A DNA stretch of 64,000 nucleotides from the NCBI GenBank assembly GCA_963766375.1, contig CAVXZG010000007.1:13484-77483 (forward strand), read 5' to 3'. Positions 9,156 to 19,945 of this stretch are shown piece by piece (within the stretch, counting starts at the first letter, position 1; every line of letters begins with the position of its first letter). The notes beneath the pieces are model-generated. The model did no database searches, had not been told where the DNA came from, and saw only the letters and a list, made by a program, of their open reading frames with translations. Source of the DNA: AC-32 sp963766375 (GTDB lineage: Bacteria > Actinomycetota > Thermoleophilia > Gaiellales > Gaiellaceae). A program made the position numbers and the translations under genes.

Positions 9156-10589
9156 GTGCGAGAGCTCTGCGAGCAGGCTGTGGCCGCGGCTCTCGGTGCG
9201 GGGGCGAGCTACGCCGACGCTCGAGTGGTCGTTCGCCGGTCCCAGGTCGTCGGCACGCGCAACCAGCGCGTCGAACGGCTCGACGACAGCGAGACCCAGG
9301 GGATCGGCGTCCGCGTGCTCGTGAACGGCGCCTGGGGATTCGCCTGCGACCGGCGCCTGAGCGCCGAGGGCGCGGGCGCGGCGGCCCAGAAGGCCTGCGC
9401 CTTCGCCAAGGCCGCTCCCGGGGGCCACCGCCGCGATCTGGCACCGGTCGAGCCCGGGCAGGGCGAGTTCCGGACGCACGTGGAGCGCGACCCGTTCGAG
9501 GTCGCGCTCGCCGACAAGGTCGAGCTCTGCCTCGGCGCCGAGCGCGCGCTCGAGCACGAGGACGTGCAGGTGACCTCGGCGTCCGTGCGGGCGCAGAAGG
9601 AGCACAAGGTGTTCGTCTCCTCCGAGGGGGCCGCCACCGAGCAGGAGTTCGTCGAGTGTGGCGGCGGGATCGACGCGCTCGCCTCACGCAACGGCGTCAC
9701 CCAGATCCGCAGCTACCCGAGCGCCCACGGCGGCTCGAGCTCGCAGGCCGGCTGGGAGTTCGTCGAGGGGCTCGGCCTCGAGCGCGAGGCCCCGCGCGTC
9801 GGCGAGCAAGCGGCCGCGTTGCTGCAGGCACCGCCCTGCCCCTCGCAGGTGACGACTGTGGTGATCGACGCCGAGCAGATGGCGCTCCAGGTGCACGAGT
9901 CGGTCGGGCACCCGACCGAGCTCGACCGCGTCTACGGCACCGAGGCCGCCTACGCGGGCACGAGCTTCCTCAAGCCCGAGGACCTCGGCTCCCTCCGGTA
10001 CGGCTCCGAGCACATGAATGTCACCGCCGACTCGACCACGCCCGGCGGTCTCGGCAGCTTCGGCTTCGACGACGAGGGCGTTCCGGCCGGGCGAGAGCCG
10101 ATCGTCGCGGCAGGCGTGCTCAGCGGCTTCCTCACCTCGCGCGAGACGGCGGCGAAGATCGGGAGCGGCTCGGGTGGCTCGATGCGAGCCGACAACTGGA
10201 ACCGGATGCCGCTCGTCCGGATGACGAACCTCCATCTCGAGCCCGGCGAGGGCTCGCTCGAGGGGCTGATCGGCGGCGTGGACGAGGGCCTCTACCTCGA
10301 GACGAACAAGAGCTGGTCGATCGACGACAAGCGCCTCAACTTCCAGTTCGGGACGCAGGTGGCGTGGGAGATCAAGGACGGCAAGCTCGGCCGGATGCTC
10401 CGCGACGCGACCTATACCGGCCAGACGCCGGTGTTCTGGGGCTCGCTCGACGCGGTGGCCGGTCCCGAGGAGTGGGTCCCCCACGGCCTCACGAACTGCG
10501 GCAAGGGGCAGCCCGGCCAGCACGCGCACGTCTCGCACGGCGCCTCGCCGGCCCGCTTCCGCGACGTGCAGGTCGGGTTCAAGCCATGA
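9156..10589 (+). CDS. tldD: TldD metalloprotease subunit
   Basis: Catalytic subunit of the TldD/TldE heterodimeric zinc protease, which trims small modified peptides and was linked to microcin B17 maturation and CcdA degradation. 477 residues, normal length. The zinc site HESVGH (residues 247-252, HExxxH) and the conserved TADSTTPGGLGSFGFDDEG region are present. The stop overlaps the tldE ATG, so both subunits are translated together. The start is GTG 9156. Confidence 0.93.
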   Translation: MRELCEQAVAAALGAGASYADARVVVRRSQVVGTRNQRVERLDDSETQGIGVRVLVNGAWGFACDRRLSAEGAGAAAQKACAFAKAAPGGHRRDLAPVEPGQGEFRTHVERDPFEVALADKVELCLGAERALEHEDVQVTSASVRAQKEHKVFVSSEGAATEQEFVECGGGIDALASRNGVTQIRSYPSAHGGSSSQAGWEFVEGLGLEREAPRVGEQAAALLQAPPCPSQVTTVVIDAEQMALQVHESVGHPTELDRVYGTEAAYAGTSFLKPEDLGSLRYGSEHMNVTADSTTPGGLGSFGFDDEGVPAGREPIVAAGVLSGFLTSRETAAKIGSGSGGSMRADNWNRMPLVRMTNLHLEPGEGSLEGLIGGVDEGLYLETNKSWSIDDKRLNFQFGTQVAWEIKDGKLGRMLRDATYTGQTPVFWGSLDAVAGPEEWVPHGLTNCGKGQPGQHAHVSHGASPARFRDVQVGFKP

Positions 10590-11948
10590 GCGAGGCGCTC
10601 GAGCTCGCACACCGCGTCCTCGGGCGCTGCGGAGGGCGAGCAGGCGCTTGCGCTCGTGCAGAGCGAGCGCTCCGGGATGGCGCGCTTCGCCCGCTCGGAG
10701 GTGCATCAGCCGACGCTGATCGAGAACGACGTGCTCGAGCTCCAGGTCGTCCGGGACGGGCGGCTCGGGGTCGCGGCCAGCAATCGCAGCGACGAGGACG
10801 GCGTCCGTGCGCTCGCCGCCCGGGCGGCCGAGGCAGCCGACAGCGCCCCCGCCGACCCGGATTTCCCCGGCCTGGCCGCGCCGGCCGAGACGCCTCAGGT
10901 CGAAGGCTACGACGAGGAGACCGCCGCGCTCTCGGCCGAAGACCAGGCGCGCCTGGCGGCGGCCGCGATCGACGCCTCGAAGCTCGACCTCTACGGCTTC
11001 TTCACCAGCGGCGTGACCGAGTTGGCGCTCGCCTCGACGACCGGGCTCGCCGTCTCGCAGTCGATGACGGACGCGAGCGTGCTCGCGCTCGCCGCGGTGG
11101 ACGGCGCCTCCGGCTACGCCGAGCAGACCTCTTGGCGGCTGGGCGGGATCGACCCGGCCGGCGCGTCGGAGCAGGCGGTCGAGAAGGCCGAGCAGACGCG
11201 CGGCGCCGTGTCGCTCGAGCCGGGCTCCTACCGCGCGGTGCTCGAGCCGCCCGCCTTCGCCGAGCTGCTCACGTACTTCGGCTACGACGCCTTCAGCGCG
11301 CTCGGCCTGATCGAGGAGCGCAGCTACGCCTCCGGAAGGATCGGCGAGAAGGTCTTCGACGAGCGCTTCTCGCTCGCAGACGACTCGCTCGACCCGCACG
11401 GGCTGCCGAAGGCGTTCGACTTCGAGGGAACGCCGAAGCAGCGCGCCGAGCTCGTCGAGAACGGCGTTCTCACCGGCGTCGTCTGGGACCGCACCACCGC
11501 GAAGCGGGCCGGCGACGGCCGACAGAGCACCGGCCACGCGCCGCCGAGCTCCCTCCGTCACTGGGGCCCGCTGCCGTTCGCGCTCTCGGTCTCCGGCGGT
11601 GAGGCGGCGTCCGGCCAGGAGCTGGCGGAGCTGGTGGACGACGGGATCTACGTCACCCGCCTCCACTACCTCAGCATCGTGGACGCGCGCGAGGGCGTGA
11701 TCACCGGGATGACGCGCGACGGCACCTTCCGCGTGCGCGGCGGCAAGATCGCGGACCCGCTCGTCAACCTGCGCTTCACGGTCTGCGTTCCCGAGTTGCT
11801 GGCGGATCTGCCGGGGCTCACGCGCGACCCGGTGCTGCTCAACCAGAGCGCCTACTACGACGAGCGCTACCCGACGGGAATGCTCTCGCCGGCGGTTGCG
11901 ACCGGACGCTTCGACGTCACCGGCGTCGGCTCCGGCCCGGGCGTCTAG
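10586..11948 (+). CDS. tldE: TldE/PmbA protease subunit (frameshifted)
   Basis: Non-catalytic partner of TldD. About 453 residues: it lacks HExxxH, as expected, but keeps the PmbA-like body, including GSYRAVLEPPAFAELL, KAFDFEGTPKQR and TGVVWDRTTAKRAG. The first 14 codons from ATG 10586 are in one frame and the rest, from AAEGEQALALVQSERSG, in another. The shift is near 10628, in CGCTGCGGAGGGCG. It overlaps tldD at its start and the convergent lipoprotein gene by 4 bases at its end. Confidence 0.9.
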
Positions 11949-13123
11949 GGCGCGCTGACCCGGCTGTAGTCGACGGCGCCCAGCGGGTCCTCGCGCCAGC
12001 CGCGCAGGCGGGGTGAGACCAGCCGCGCGTCCACCGCCCAGGCGATCGGCACGACCAGCTGCCCGCGGACGGCGGCGGGAAGAGACGCGGCTTTCGGGTA
12101 CGGCGCGAGGAGACGCTCGAACCTCGCGGCCGGCGGGGCGCCGACGACCGCGCCCAGGCCGAGGTCGCGCCAGGCCCCGACGAGCAGGTCGAGCCCGTAG
12201 GCGAGGTCGGGGTCGGCCGGCGGGGCGAAGCGGACGGCGATGCGAGGCAGCGACGGGATCTCCTTGCGGGCTTCGCGCAGGGCGATCACGGCTGCACTCG
12301 CCTTCGGGGGGCTGCGGTCGGTCAGGCTCTCCGCAGGCGGGGCTTCGAACTCGGGCACGAGCGCCTGGTAGTCGGCGCGGTCGGCGGTGGCGTCGTAGAC
12401 GTGGCGCACCTCGGGGGGGACGGTGTCGTCGAACACGACGGTGTCGGCGGCAAGCAGGCGACGGACGCGCACGGCCTCCTCCAGCTGCGGATCGAGCCTC
12501 GAGGCGCGCAGGTCGCCGAGCGGCACCGGCGCCTCGTCGAGCTTGCCCGCCCGGAAGAGACGCAGCGCCTCGTGGGGCTCGAGCTTGCTCACCTCGAGGC
12601 GCAGGCCGCGCCGCTCGGCGACCACGCGCTCCGGGCTCGCCGAGATGAGCCGGAAGGGGCCGGGCACTCCCGGGGGCGCGGCCGCCACCTGGGTCAGGAG
12701 GTACGGAAGCTCCGCCCTCGGCGCGGGCAGGACGATCACCAGCCGCCGCTCGTCGAGCGCCCGGATGCGCCGCGCCGGGAAAAGCCGCGCCCGCCGCAGC
12801 TGGGTGGCGATCGCGCCCGCGTGCCGGCAGCGAAGGCGCCAGGTCGCGCCGCTCGCGCTCCAGGCGGAGCAGAGCCCGGGCCGAAGCGCCCCGCTGGCCG
12901 GGTCGGTCCGCAGCGGCGTCGCGAAGAGCACGCGCGCCAGCGTCAGCTCGTCGCGTCCGCGCGCGTGCGTCGGGTCGAGCGGCCAGAGGACGTGCGCGAG
13001 CCCGACCCGCACCACCCCGGCGGGCCCGTCGGCTGGAAGCGGCTCGTGCCGTTGCCGCGCACTCGACTGGCAGCCCGCGACGAGCAACGCGAGCAGAGCC
13101 AGGGCCGCGGCCCGCCGACCCAT
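11945..13123 (-). CDS. Lipoprotein, extracellular solute-binding-like (family 5 type)
   Basis: 392 residues starting with a lipoprotein signal: hydrophobic core LALLALLVAGC with the lipobox Cys at residue 18. The body resembles a shortened oligopeptide-binding (SBP family 5) protein, with LDPTHARGRDELTLARVLFATP, a degenerate GLCSAWSASGATWRLRCR and a C-terminal PIAWAVDARLVSP. No transporter genes adjoin it; it ends 4 bases inside tldE and is followed upstream by secG. A role in peptide binding is inference; it may be an orphan. Confidence 0.65.
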   Translation of the reverse strand: MGRRAAALALLALLVAGCQSSARQRHEPLPADGPAGVVRVGLAHVLWPLDPTHARGRDELTLARVLFATPLRTDPASGALRPGLCSAWSASGATWRLRCRHAGAIATQLRRARLFPARRIRALDERRLVIVLPAPRAELPYLLTQVAAAPPGVPGPFRLISASPERVVAERRGLRLEVSKLEPHEALRLFRAGKLDEAPVPLGDLRASRLDPQLEEAVRVRRLLAADTVVFDDTVPPEVRHVYDATADRADYQALVPEFEAPPAESLTDRSPPKASAAVIALREARKEIPSLPRIAVRFAPPADPDLAYGLDLLVGAWRDLGLGAVVGAPPAARFERLLAPYPKAASLPAAVRGQLVVPIAWAVDARLVSPRLRGWREDPLGAVDYSRVSAP

Positions 13124-13127
13124 TCCG

Positions 13128-13349
13128 CTACTTGAGCAGGTGGAAGAGCACGACGGTATTCGTGGCGAACAGGATTCCGACGACCACCGTGAGCCGCGTC
13201 AGGTTCTTCTCGACGATGTGCGTGCCGCCCTGCGAGGCCGGCGTGAAGCCCATGCCGCCGAGGCCGGCGTCACGGCCCGAGTGCATGAGGATCAGGCCGA
13301 CGAGAGCCGCCGAGAGCAGAACGTGGATGACCGCGAAGATCTGGAGCAA
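13128..13349 (-). CDS. secG: Preprotein translocase subunit SecG
   Basis: 73 residues with two transmembrane helices (LQIFAVIHVLLSAALVGLIL and LTVVVGILFATNTVVLFHLL) around the conserved loop MHSGRDAGLGGMGF. It is the accessory subunit of the SecYEG channel in the membrane. Start TTG 13349 lies nine bases after a TATCCT hexamer and has no Shine-Dalgarno sequence. Confidence 0.93.
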   Translation of the reverse strand: MLQIFAVIHVLLSAALVGLILMHSGRDAGLGGMGFTPASQGGTHIVEKNLTRLTVVVGILFATNTVVLFHLLK

Positions 13350-13358
13350 GACGGGGCC

Positions 13359-13364
13359 AGGATA
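13359..13364 (-). promoter_or_regulatory. Putative leaderless -10 element for secG
   Basis: TATCCT on the minus strand, nine bases before the TTG start at 13349. Confidence 0.4.
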
Positions 13365-13371
13365 CCAACGG

Positions 13372-13746
13372 TCAGTTTGCGGCCAGCTCGCGGATCGCCT
13401 CGATCAGCTGGGCGGCGATCCGGTCTTTCGTGATGTAGGCGGCGGCCCCGGCCTCGCGCGCGCGTGCGACGTCGGTGCGCGAATTCGAGCCCGTGAGCAT
13501 CAGGATGCAGGCTTTCCGCTGCTTCTTGCGGATCTGCTTGGTCGCCTCGACGCCGTCCACGACCGGCATCGCGATGTCCATCAGGATCACGTCCGGCTTG
13601 AGCGCAAGCGCCTGCTCGACCGCCTCCTGGCCGTTGCGGGCGCGGCCGACCACCTCGATCTCCGGCTCCGAGGCCAGAATCGCGTCGAGCGCCTCCGCAA
13701 AGAGGCGATGGTCGTCTGCAATGAGAACGCGGATCTTCGAAGGCAT
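13372..13746 (-). CDS. Stand-alone receiver-domain response regulator (CheY-like)
   Basis: 124 residues, only a receiver domain: VLIADDHRLFAEAL with the acidic pair, phospho-acceptor in ILMDIAMPVVDG, conserved Thr in LMLTGSN and Lys in YITKDR. There is no output domain. The NarL-like opening suggests it evolved by loss of the helix-turn-helix part. No kinase adjoins it; it lies between secG and a glycosyltransferase. It could act by protein contact or as a phosphorelay intermediate. Confidence 0.88.
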   Translation of the reverse strand: MPSKIRVLIADDHRLFAEALDAILASEPEIEVVGRARNGQEAVEQALALKPDVILMDIAMPVVDGVEATKQIRKKQRKACILMLTGSNSRTDVARAREAGAAAYITKDRIAAQLIEAIRELAAN

Positions 13747-13791
13747 GGGTGACGGCTCCCCGTGGTTACAACGGTCTTCTGCGACTCCACG

Positions 13792-14772
13792 TCACGCGGC
13801 TCGCTCGAGCACCTCCTCGACCCGGCGGGCCTGCTCCTTCACATCGTGGCGCTCCGCGGCCTCGCGCGCGACGGGATTCGGGCAGGGCAGCGACGACGCG
13901 ATACGGAGCGCATCGGCCATTCCCTCCACGTCGAGCGGGTCGACGAGCACGCCGGCGTCGGGCGGCACGAACTCCGGCGGGCCGCCGACGCGGGTGGCGA
14001 CCACCGAGCGCCCGCAGGCCATCGCCTCGAGCAGCGCCTGGCCGAACGGCTCGATCAGGCTCGGCTGGCAGACCACATGGGCGCGCGCGATCCGACCGGG
14101 TACCTCGTCGTGCGGCACGCTGGGGACGACCTCGACTCCTGGGCGGCCTTCGAGCTGCCCGCGCAGCGGCCCTTCGCCGACGAACGTCAGGGAGCCGGAG
14201 CCGAAGCGCTCGAAGGCCTCGGCCAGGCGCACGACGTTCTTGCGCTCGCTGAGCGCGCCGAGGCAGAGGAAGTGCGGCCCGCCTTCCGGCGCGGGCTCGA
14301 CGCTGAAGCGCTCCAGGTCCACGCCCGAGTCGATCACCTCGGTCTTGCCGCGAGCCTCGGGCACCTTCGTCTCGAGCTCGCGACGAAGGTAGTCCGAGAC
14401 CGCGATCACGGCGGCCGCGCGGCGGACGGTCAGGCGGGTGAGCGCACGGATCCCGGGGATCGCCCCCACGTTGCGCACGTCGCGGCCGTGGGCGGTGACG
14501 ACGAGGGGCGCGCGAGCGGCGAGCGCCGCGGTCAGACCGGCCGGAACGAGGAAGTGCGCGTAGACGACGTCGGGCCGAAAGCGGCGCGCCGCTCGGAGCG
14601 TGCGGGCCGCGAGGGTCGCGTACCGGCGCTTCCCGCCGGCGCGGCGGTCGAGCACCGCCCGCTCGAGCTCGTGCCCGCGCTCGCGCAGAGCGTTCTCGAG
14701 CTGGGCCACGAACACGCCGAGATCGGGGTCGTCGGGCCCCGGGTACATCTGCGAGACGAGCAGGATCCGCAC
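13792..14772 (-). CDS. Glycosyltransferase family 4-like
   Basis: 326-residue GT-B glycosyltransferase. The N-terminal Rossmann half (RILLVSQMYPGPDDPDLGVF, then VTAHGRDVRN) is the acceptor domain. The C-terminal half has LCLGALSERKNVVRLAEAF, FVGEGPLRGQLE and the nucleotide-sugar site EPFGQALLEAMACGRSVVA. Probable role: transfer of a sugar to a cell-surface lipid or polysaccharide at the cytoplasmic membrane face. Start GTG 14772. Separated by 4 bases from the mutase gene upstream, so probably co-transcribed with it. Confidence 0.87.
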   Translation of the reverse strand: MRILLVSQMYPGPDDPDLGVFVAQLENALRERGHELERAVLDRRAGGKRRYATLAARTLRAARRFRPDVVYAHFLVPAGLTAALAARAPLVVTAHGRDVRNVGAIPGIRALTRLTVRRAAAVIAVSDYLRRELETKVPEARGKTEVIDSGVDLERFSVEPAPEGGPHFLCLGALSERKNVVRLAEAFERFGSGSLTFVGEGPLRGQLEGRPGVEVVPSVPHDEVPGRIARAHVVCQPSLIEPFGQALLEAMACGRSVVATRVGGPPEFVPPDAGVLVDPLDVEGMADALRIASSLPCPNPVAREAAERHDVKEQARRVEEVLERAA

Positions 14773-14776
14773 GCCG

Positions 14777-16355
<1,579 letters not shown>

Positions 16356-16361
16356 CGAAAC

Positions 16362-16368
16362 TAGGCTA
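16362..16368. promoter_or_regulatory. Symmetric -10 element, putative bidirectional leaderless promoter (mutase / moaDE)
   Basis: TAGGCTA reads TAGGCT on the plus strand (six bases before ATG 16374) and TAGCCT on the minus strand (seven bases before GTG 16355). The start codons are 19 bases apart and neither gene has a Shine-Dalgarno sequence in the intervening DNA. Confidence 0.6.
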
Positions 16369-16373
16369 TCGCC

Positions 16374-17006
16374 ATGCCGGTCACCGTGAGGCTCTTCGCA
16401 GGGTTGCGCGAGCGCGCAGGCTGGTCGCGGCGCGAGCTCGAGGGGCTGGAGCGCGTGGCGGATGTCTGGCCCGCGCTGGAGCTGGGCGAGGAGCCGGGCG
16501 GCCTGCTCTACGCCGTCAACCGCGAGTACGCGGAGCCGGGGCAGGAGCTGCACGACGGCGACGAGGTCGCGCTGATCCCGCCGGTCTCGGGTGGGGCCTT
16601 CCGCGTGACCGAGGAGCCACTCTCGCTGGATGCCGCGGTCGCCGAGGTGGCCGACGAGCGCGCCGGCGGCATCGCCACCTTCACGGGCACCGTGCGCCGG
16701 CAGTCACGCGGGCGCGAAGTGCTCCACCTCGAGTACGAGGCCTACGCGGAGATGGCCGAGGACGTGATCACGCAGCTCGCGGCCGAGCTCGACGAGGCGC
16801 ACGACCTCTGCGGAATCGCGATCCACCACCGCGTCGGCCGAGTCGAGATCGGCGAGCCGAGCGTCGTGATCGCCGTCTCGGCACCGCACCGGCAGGACGC
16901 CCTGGCCGCGTGCCGCGAGGCGATCGACCGGCTCAAGGAGACGGTGCCGCTCTGGAAGAAGGAGGTCTACGAGGGCGGCGAGGAGTGGCTCGGCCGCGGT
17001 TCCTAG
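16374..17006 (+). CDS. Molybdopterin synthase, MoaD-MoaE fusion
   Basis: 210-residue fusion of both subunits of molybdopterin synthase, which inserts dithiolene sulfur into precursor Z. Residues 1-74 are MoaD (ubiquitin-like), ending with PPVSGG at Gly73-Gly74. The MoaE part follows at once, with GGIATFTGTVRRQSRG, LEYEAYAEMAE, IHHRVGRVEIGE and PLWKKEVYEGG (active-site Lys). In free MoaD the C-terminal Gly-Gly carries the thiocarboxylate, so the fused protein must be cut after Gly74 or work differently. Mycobacterial MoaX has the same design and is reported to be cleaved. Divergent from the mutase. Confidence 0.93.
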   Translation: MPVTVRLFAGLRERAGWSRRELEGLERVADVWPALELGEEPGGLLYAVNREYAEPGQELHDGDEVALIPPVSGGAFRVTEEPLSLDAAVAEVADERAGGIATFTGTVRRQSRGREVLHLEYEAYAEMAEDVITQLAAELDEAHDLCGIAIHHRVGRVEIGEPSVVIAVSAPHRQDALAACREAIDRLKETVPLWKKEVYEGGEEWLGRGS

Positions 17007-17048
17007 AAGCCAGTAGCCTCCGCGCACATAGATCCGAGGGAGGGCGAT

Positions 17049-17814
17049 ATGAGCAAGAGGATTCTGGCAATGACGGCCGTTGCGCTGGTGTTGGCGTTCA
17101 GCGGTTCAGCCTCGGCGATCGTCTACGGGCAGGCTGACGGCAACCGGCATCCAAACGTCGGAGCACTGCTGGCGCCGCACGCGTACTCGGACGGCACCTG
17201 GGCGACGTGCACCGGGACGCTGATCTCGTCCACCGTCTTCCTGACCGCCGCGCACTGCGACTGGGGCCTCCCGCGCATGGCCGTGACCTTCGATTCGGAC
17301 TACAACGCGCCCGGCACGACGTACTGGGGCGATTGGCACGCCGACCCGCGGTTCCGCGGCGCTCAGGGCGACCCGTACGACCTCGCCGTCGTGGTGCTCG
17401 ACGACCCGGTGCCGGGGATCACGCCGGCGGAGCTCCCCGCGGCGGGATCGCTGTCGAACCTGTCGAAAAGCCAGACCTTCACCTCGGTCGGCTACGGGGC
17501 GCAATCGGTCACCATCGACCATGGCCCGACCTTCCACTACGACGACGTCCGCTACTTCGCCACGAGCGACAAGCTCTTCGCGATCAACAAGGCCTGGCTG
17601 CGGATCTCGATGAATCCAACCCTCGGCGACGGCGGCACGTGCTACGGCGACTCCGGGGGGCCGAACTTCCTCGGCGCTGGAGCCACGCGAGACGAACACC
17701 CTCGCCGCGACCACGATCACCGGCGACTTCATGTGTCGAGCGACGAACGTCACGTATCGACTGGACACCGCGTCTGCGCGGTCGTTCCTCGGCCAGTACG
17801 TCACGCTCCCGTAG
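17049..17814 (+). CDS. Secreted trypsin-like serine protease (frameshifted)
   Basis: Chymotrypsin-fold protease of about 254 residues with a signal peptide (MSKRILAMTAVALVLAFSGS ending ASA). Catalytic triad: His69 in TAAHC, Asp111 in DPYDLAVVVL, Ser202 in GDSGGP. After GGPNFLGAG the frame breaks near 17680; the other frame continues ETNTLAATTITGDFM and ends RSFLGQYVTLP at a TAG at 17812-17814. Without this correction the frame would run on through unrelated DNA. A ribosome binding site GAGGGAGGG precedes ATG 17049. Convergent with a subtilase gene. Confidence 0.88.
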
Positions 17815-17822
17815 CGGCGGCA

Positions 17823-17853
17823 CTGCGGCGGCCGCGACCTGCGGCCGCCGCAG
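17823..17853. terminator. Perfect 13-bp hairpin between two convergent protease genes
   Basis: CTGCGGCGGCCGC and its exact reverse complement GCGGCCGCCGCAG separated by five bases, located between the trypsin-like stop (17814) and the subtilase stop (17856). There is no T tract on either side. Likely a bidirectional terminator. Confidence 0.65.
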
Positions 17854-17855
17854 GC

Positions 17856-19097
17856 CTAGTGGAGGCGTGGCTGCGCGAGCCGGGGCGCCTGGCCCCGTGT
17901 TTCCAGCGCCAGCTGCACTGCGGCGGCGGCATCGAGGCTTCCCCAGCCGAGCTCGTGGTTCCAGGCGTTGCCTGCTGCGCTCTGCTTGAGGACGCCCGCG
18001 ACCTGCCTGACGGTGAGGCGAGGGTTGACGCCCCGCACGAGGGCCGCCACGCCGGCGACCTCCGGCGCTGCGAACGAGGTGCCGCTCGCCCAGCCGTAGT
18101 AGCCGGCAGAGGCCCACGGCAGCTGCGCGCGAGGCCAATCGGAGTCGGCGGACTCGGCGGCGAAGACGTTGTAGCCCGGAGCGGCGAGGGAGATGTAAGA
18201 GCCGGTGTTCGAGAAGTACGCCCTCGTCCCGTCCATGCTGGTGGCGCCGACGGAGAGGCCGATCCCGCCGCGGCCGCGCGAGCCGACGGGCTGGAGCAGC
18301 GCGGCCGGGTACTCGACGGGGTTGCCGTTGTCGTGCTCGTTGCCGGCCGCGGCCACGATCAGGACGTCATGACGGAAGGCCCAGCGGATGGCACGTTGCT
18401 CGATCGCCGAGGTCTGGGAGCCGCCGATGCTGAGATTGATGATCTTCGCGCCGTGCTTGACGGCGTAGACGATCGCGGCGGCCTCGTCGACATCGGTGAC
18501 GTACCCGTCGGCGTCGATCGCCTGAATCGCCAGCAGCTTCGCGTCGCCGCCGAAGCCCGAGATGCCGACGCCGTTCGCAACGGAGCCGGTCGCAAGCGAG
18601 GCGACGAAGGTGCCGTGCCCGAGCCGGTCCCGCACCCTGTGCGAGTGGCTGAGGACACTCCAGGTCATGGGGGACTTGTGGGCGAGGTCGGGAGCGTTCA
18701 GGTCGGCGCCGCTGTCGATCACGGCGACCGTCACGCTCGAGGCCGCGCGCAAGGCCCAGTCAGGGACCTCGCCGACGCGGGCCGCGTCCCACTGCCATTC
18801 CCAGGCGATGCCGGGCTGAAAGGTCTGGGCCAGAGCAGGCTCGTCGACGACCAGGGCCTGCCTGAGCACCGGCCGTGGGCCGGCAAGCGAGCGGCTCGTC
18901 TCGACGACGGCGCTGTGCAGGGCGGGCAGCGTGCGCACGACTCGCGCGCCGGAGCGCTCGAGGGCTGCAAGCTGCTCGGATGAGCGGTACTGAACGACGA
19001 CCTTGCGCGTGGCAGGGCTGGAAGCAGGCGATGCGCTCGGCGCGACGATGCAGGTGAGGGCAGCTGCCGCACAAAGCACCCGGGCGAAGGCGCTCAT
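17856..19097 (-). CDS. Secreted subtilisin-like (S8) serine protease
   Basis: 413 residues: signal peptide (ARVLCAAAALTCIVAPSAS), a short inhibitor-like prosegment, then the S8 catalytic domain with Asp128 in VIDSGAD, His161 in LGHGTFVA, the oxyanion region AAAGNEHDNGNP and Ser341 in GTSFAAPEVAG. It would act outside the cell. All catalytic residues are present and the frame is intact. It converges with the trypsin-like protease across a 13-bp hairpin. A mycosin-like role is possible but there are no ESX genes here. Confidence 0.92.
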   Translation of the reverse strand: MSAFARVLCAAAALTCIVAPSASPASSPATRKVVVQYRSSEQLAALERSGARVVRTLPALHSAVVETSRSLAGPRPVLRQALVVDEPALAQTFQPGIAWEWQWDAARVGEVPDWALRAASSVTVAVIDSGADLNAPDLAHKSPMTWSVLSHSHRVRDRLGHGTFVASLATGSVANGVGISGFGGDAKLLAIQAIDADGYVTDVDEAAAIVYAVKHGAKIINLSIGGSQTSAIEQRAIRWAFRHDVLIVAAAGNEHDNGNPVEYPAALLQPVGSRGRGGIGLSVGATSMDGTRAYFSNTGSYISLAAPGYNVFAAESADSDWPRAQLPWASAGYYGWASGTSFAAPEVAGVAALVRGVNPRLTVRQVAGVLKQSAAGNAWNHELGWGSLDAAAAVQLALETRGQAPRLAQPRLH

Positions 19098-19156
19098 CCA
19101 TGCAGCTATCGGAGCGCATCACTCGAACGAGCACCCTGAGTCGAGGGATGAAACAG

Positions 19157-19185
19157 CGAGAGGGCCGCTGCAGGCGGCCCTCTCG
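19157..19185 (-). terminator. Terminator of the collagen-like protein gene
   Basis: Hairpin with arms CGAGAGGGCCGC and GCGGCCCTCTCG around five bases. On the minus strand it follows the collagen-like stop codon and is trailed by CTGTTTC. Confidence 0.65.
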
Positions 19186-19211
19186 TGCTGGACGGAATGG
19201 TCGGGGCAGAT

Positions 19212-19835
19212 CAGGCCTCGAACCAGACGTAGAAGGCCCGGTCGGCAAGAGCTGCTGCGGCCGAATCCCGCTAGGTCGTGAACCCGTGCCGGACTGCCTG
19301 AACACGTGACGAAGGCCTGTCCCGTCGCCTGAATCGATGGCGTCGCGCCAGCGTGTCGAGCAACCGGGCCGATGTTATTCCCGCTGGCGACCAATGCTTC
19401 TTGGGCGTGAACCCGAGCCCGGAGAAGCAGTAGTACCCCGGCGCTGGGATTCGCTGACCATTGCGTCGCGTTAATCCCCTGTGCTTTGCTCCGTCGATTA
19501 CGCCGCCGCTCGGGTCGACATACGCGTACGCGACGGCAGTTCCGGCTACTCCCTGGATGCCCTGGATGCCCTGGATGCCCTGTGCGCCGGTGGCACCTTT
19601 GGCGCCCTGGTGCCCCTGTGAAGCCTCGCAGGCCTCTGTTGCCCTTCAGCGCCGCTCGCGCCTTCTTGCTCAGGTCCTTCGTTTTCAGCGAGCCGTTGAC
19701 GACTTGCGGCGACGCGACGGTGTTCTTTCCGATGAGTGCGGTCGAGGCCGCGTAGGTCGTTCCTCCGAGAGCGAGGAACAGCGCAAGCAGCGCGATCGTA
19801 TTTCTGCGCAGGAAGCGCAGGAAGCCTGTGGTCAT
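19212..19835 (-). CDS. Secreted protein with short collagen-like repeats (several frameshifts)
   Basis: The N-terminus MTTGFLRFLRRNTIALLALF then LALGGTTYAAS is a signal/anchor segment, followed by GKNTVASPQVVNGSLKTKDL and a short Gly-X-Y stretch (GNRGLRGFTGAPG, then GATGAQGIQGIQGIQGVAG). The downstream region continues AYAYVDPSGG, PAPGYYCFSGLGFTPK, ALVASGNNIGPVARHAGATP and ends in FYVWFEA at the stop 19212-19214. These pieces fall in different frames, with shifts near 19600 and 19410 and at least one nearer the end. It resembles a family of small secreted proteins common in Thermoleophilia (inference). Function unknown. Confidence 0.6.
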
Positions 19836-19933
19836 GAGACCTGTCCTTTCGATTTCGAGTGACGCCCTGACGGCGTGACAGGGATTCTGTTCTGCACACA
19901 GGACGACACCCGGCGGCGGGTTCCTCCGCCAGC

Positions 19934-19939
19934 TACGAT
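19934..19939 (+). promoter_or_regulatory. Putative leaderless -10 element for the site-2-protease-like gene
   Basis: TACGAT six bases before the GTG at 19946, with no Shine-Dalgarno sequence. Confidence 0.45.
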
Positions 19940-19945
19940 GAGTTC

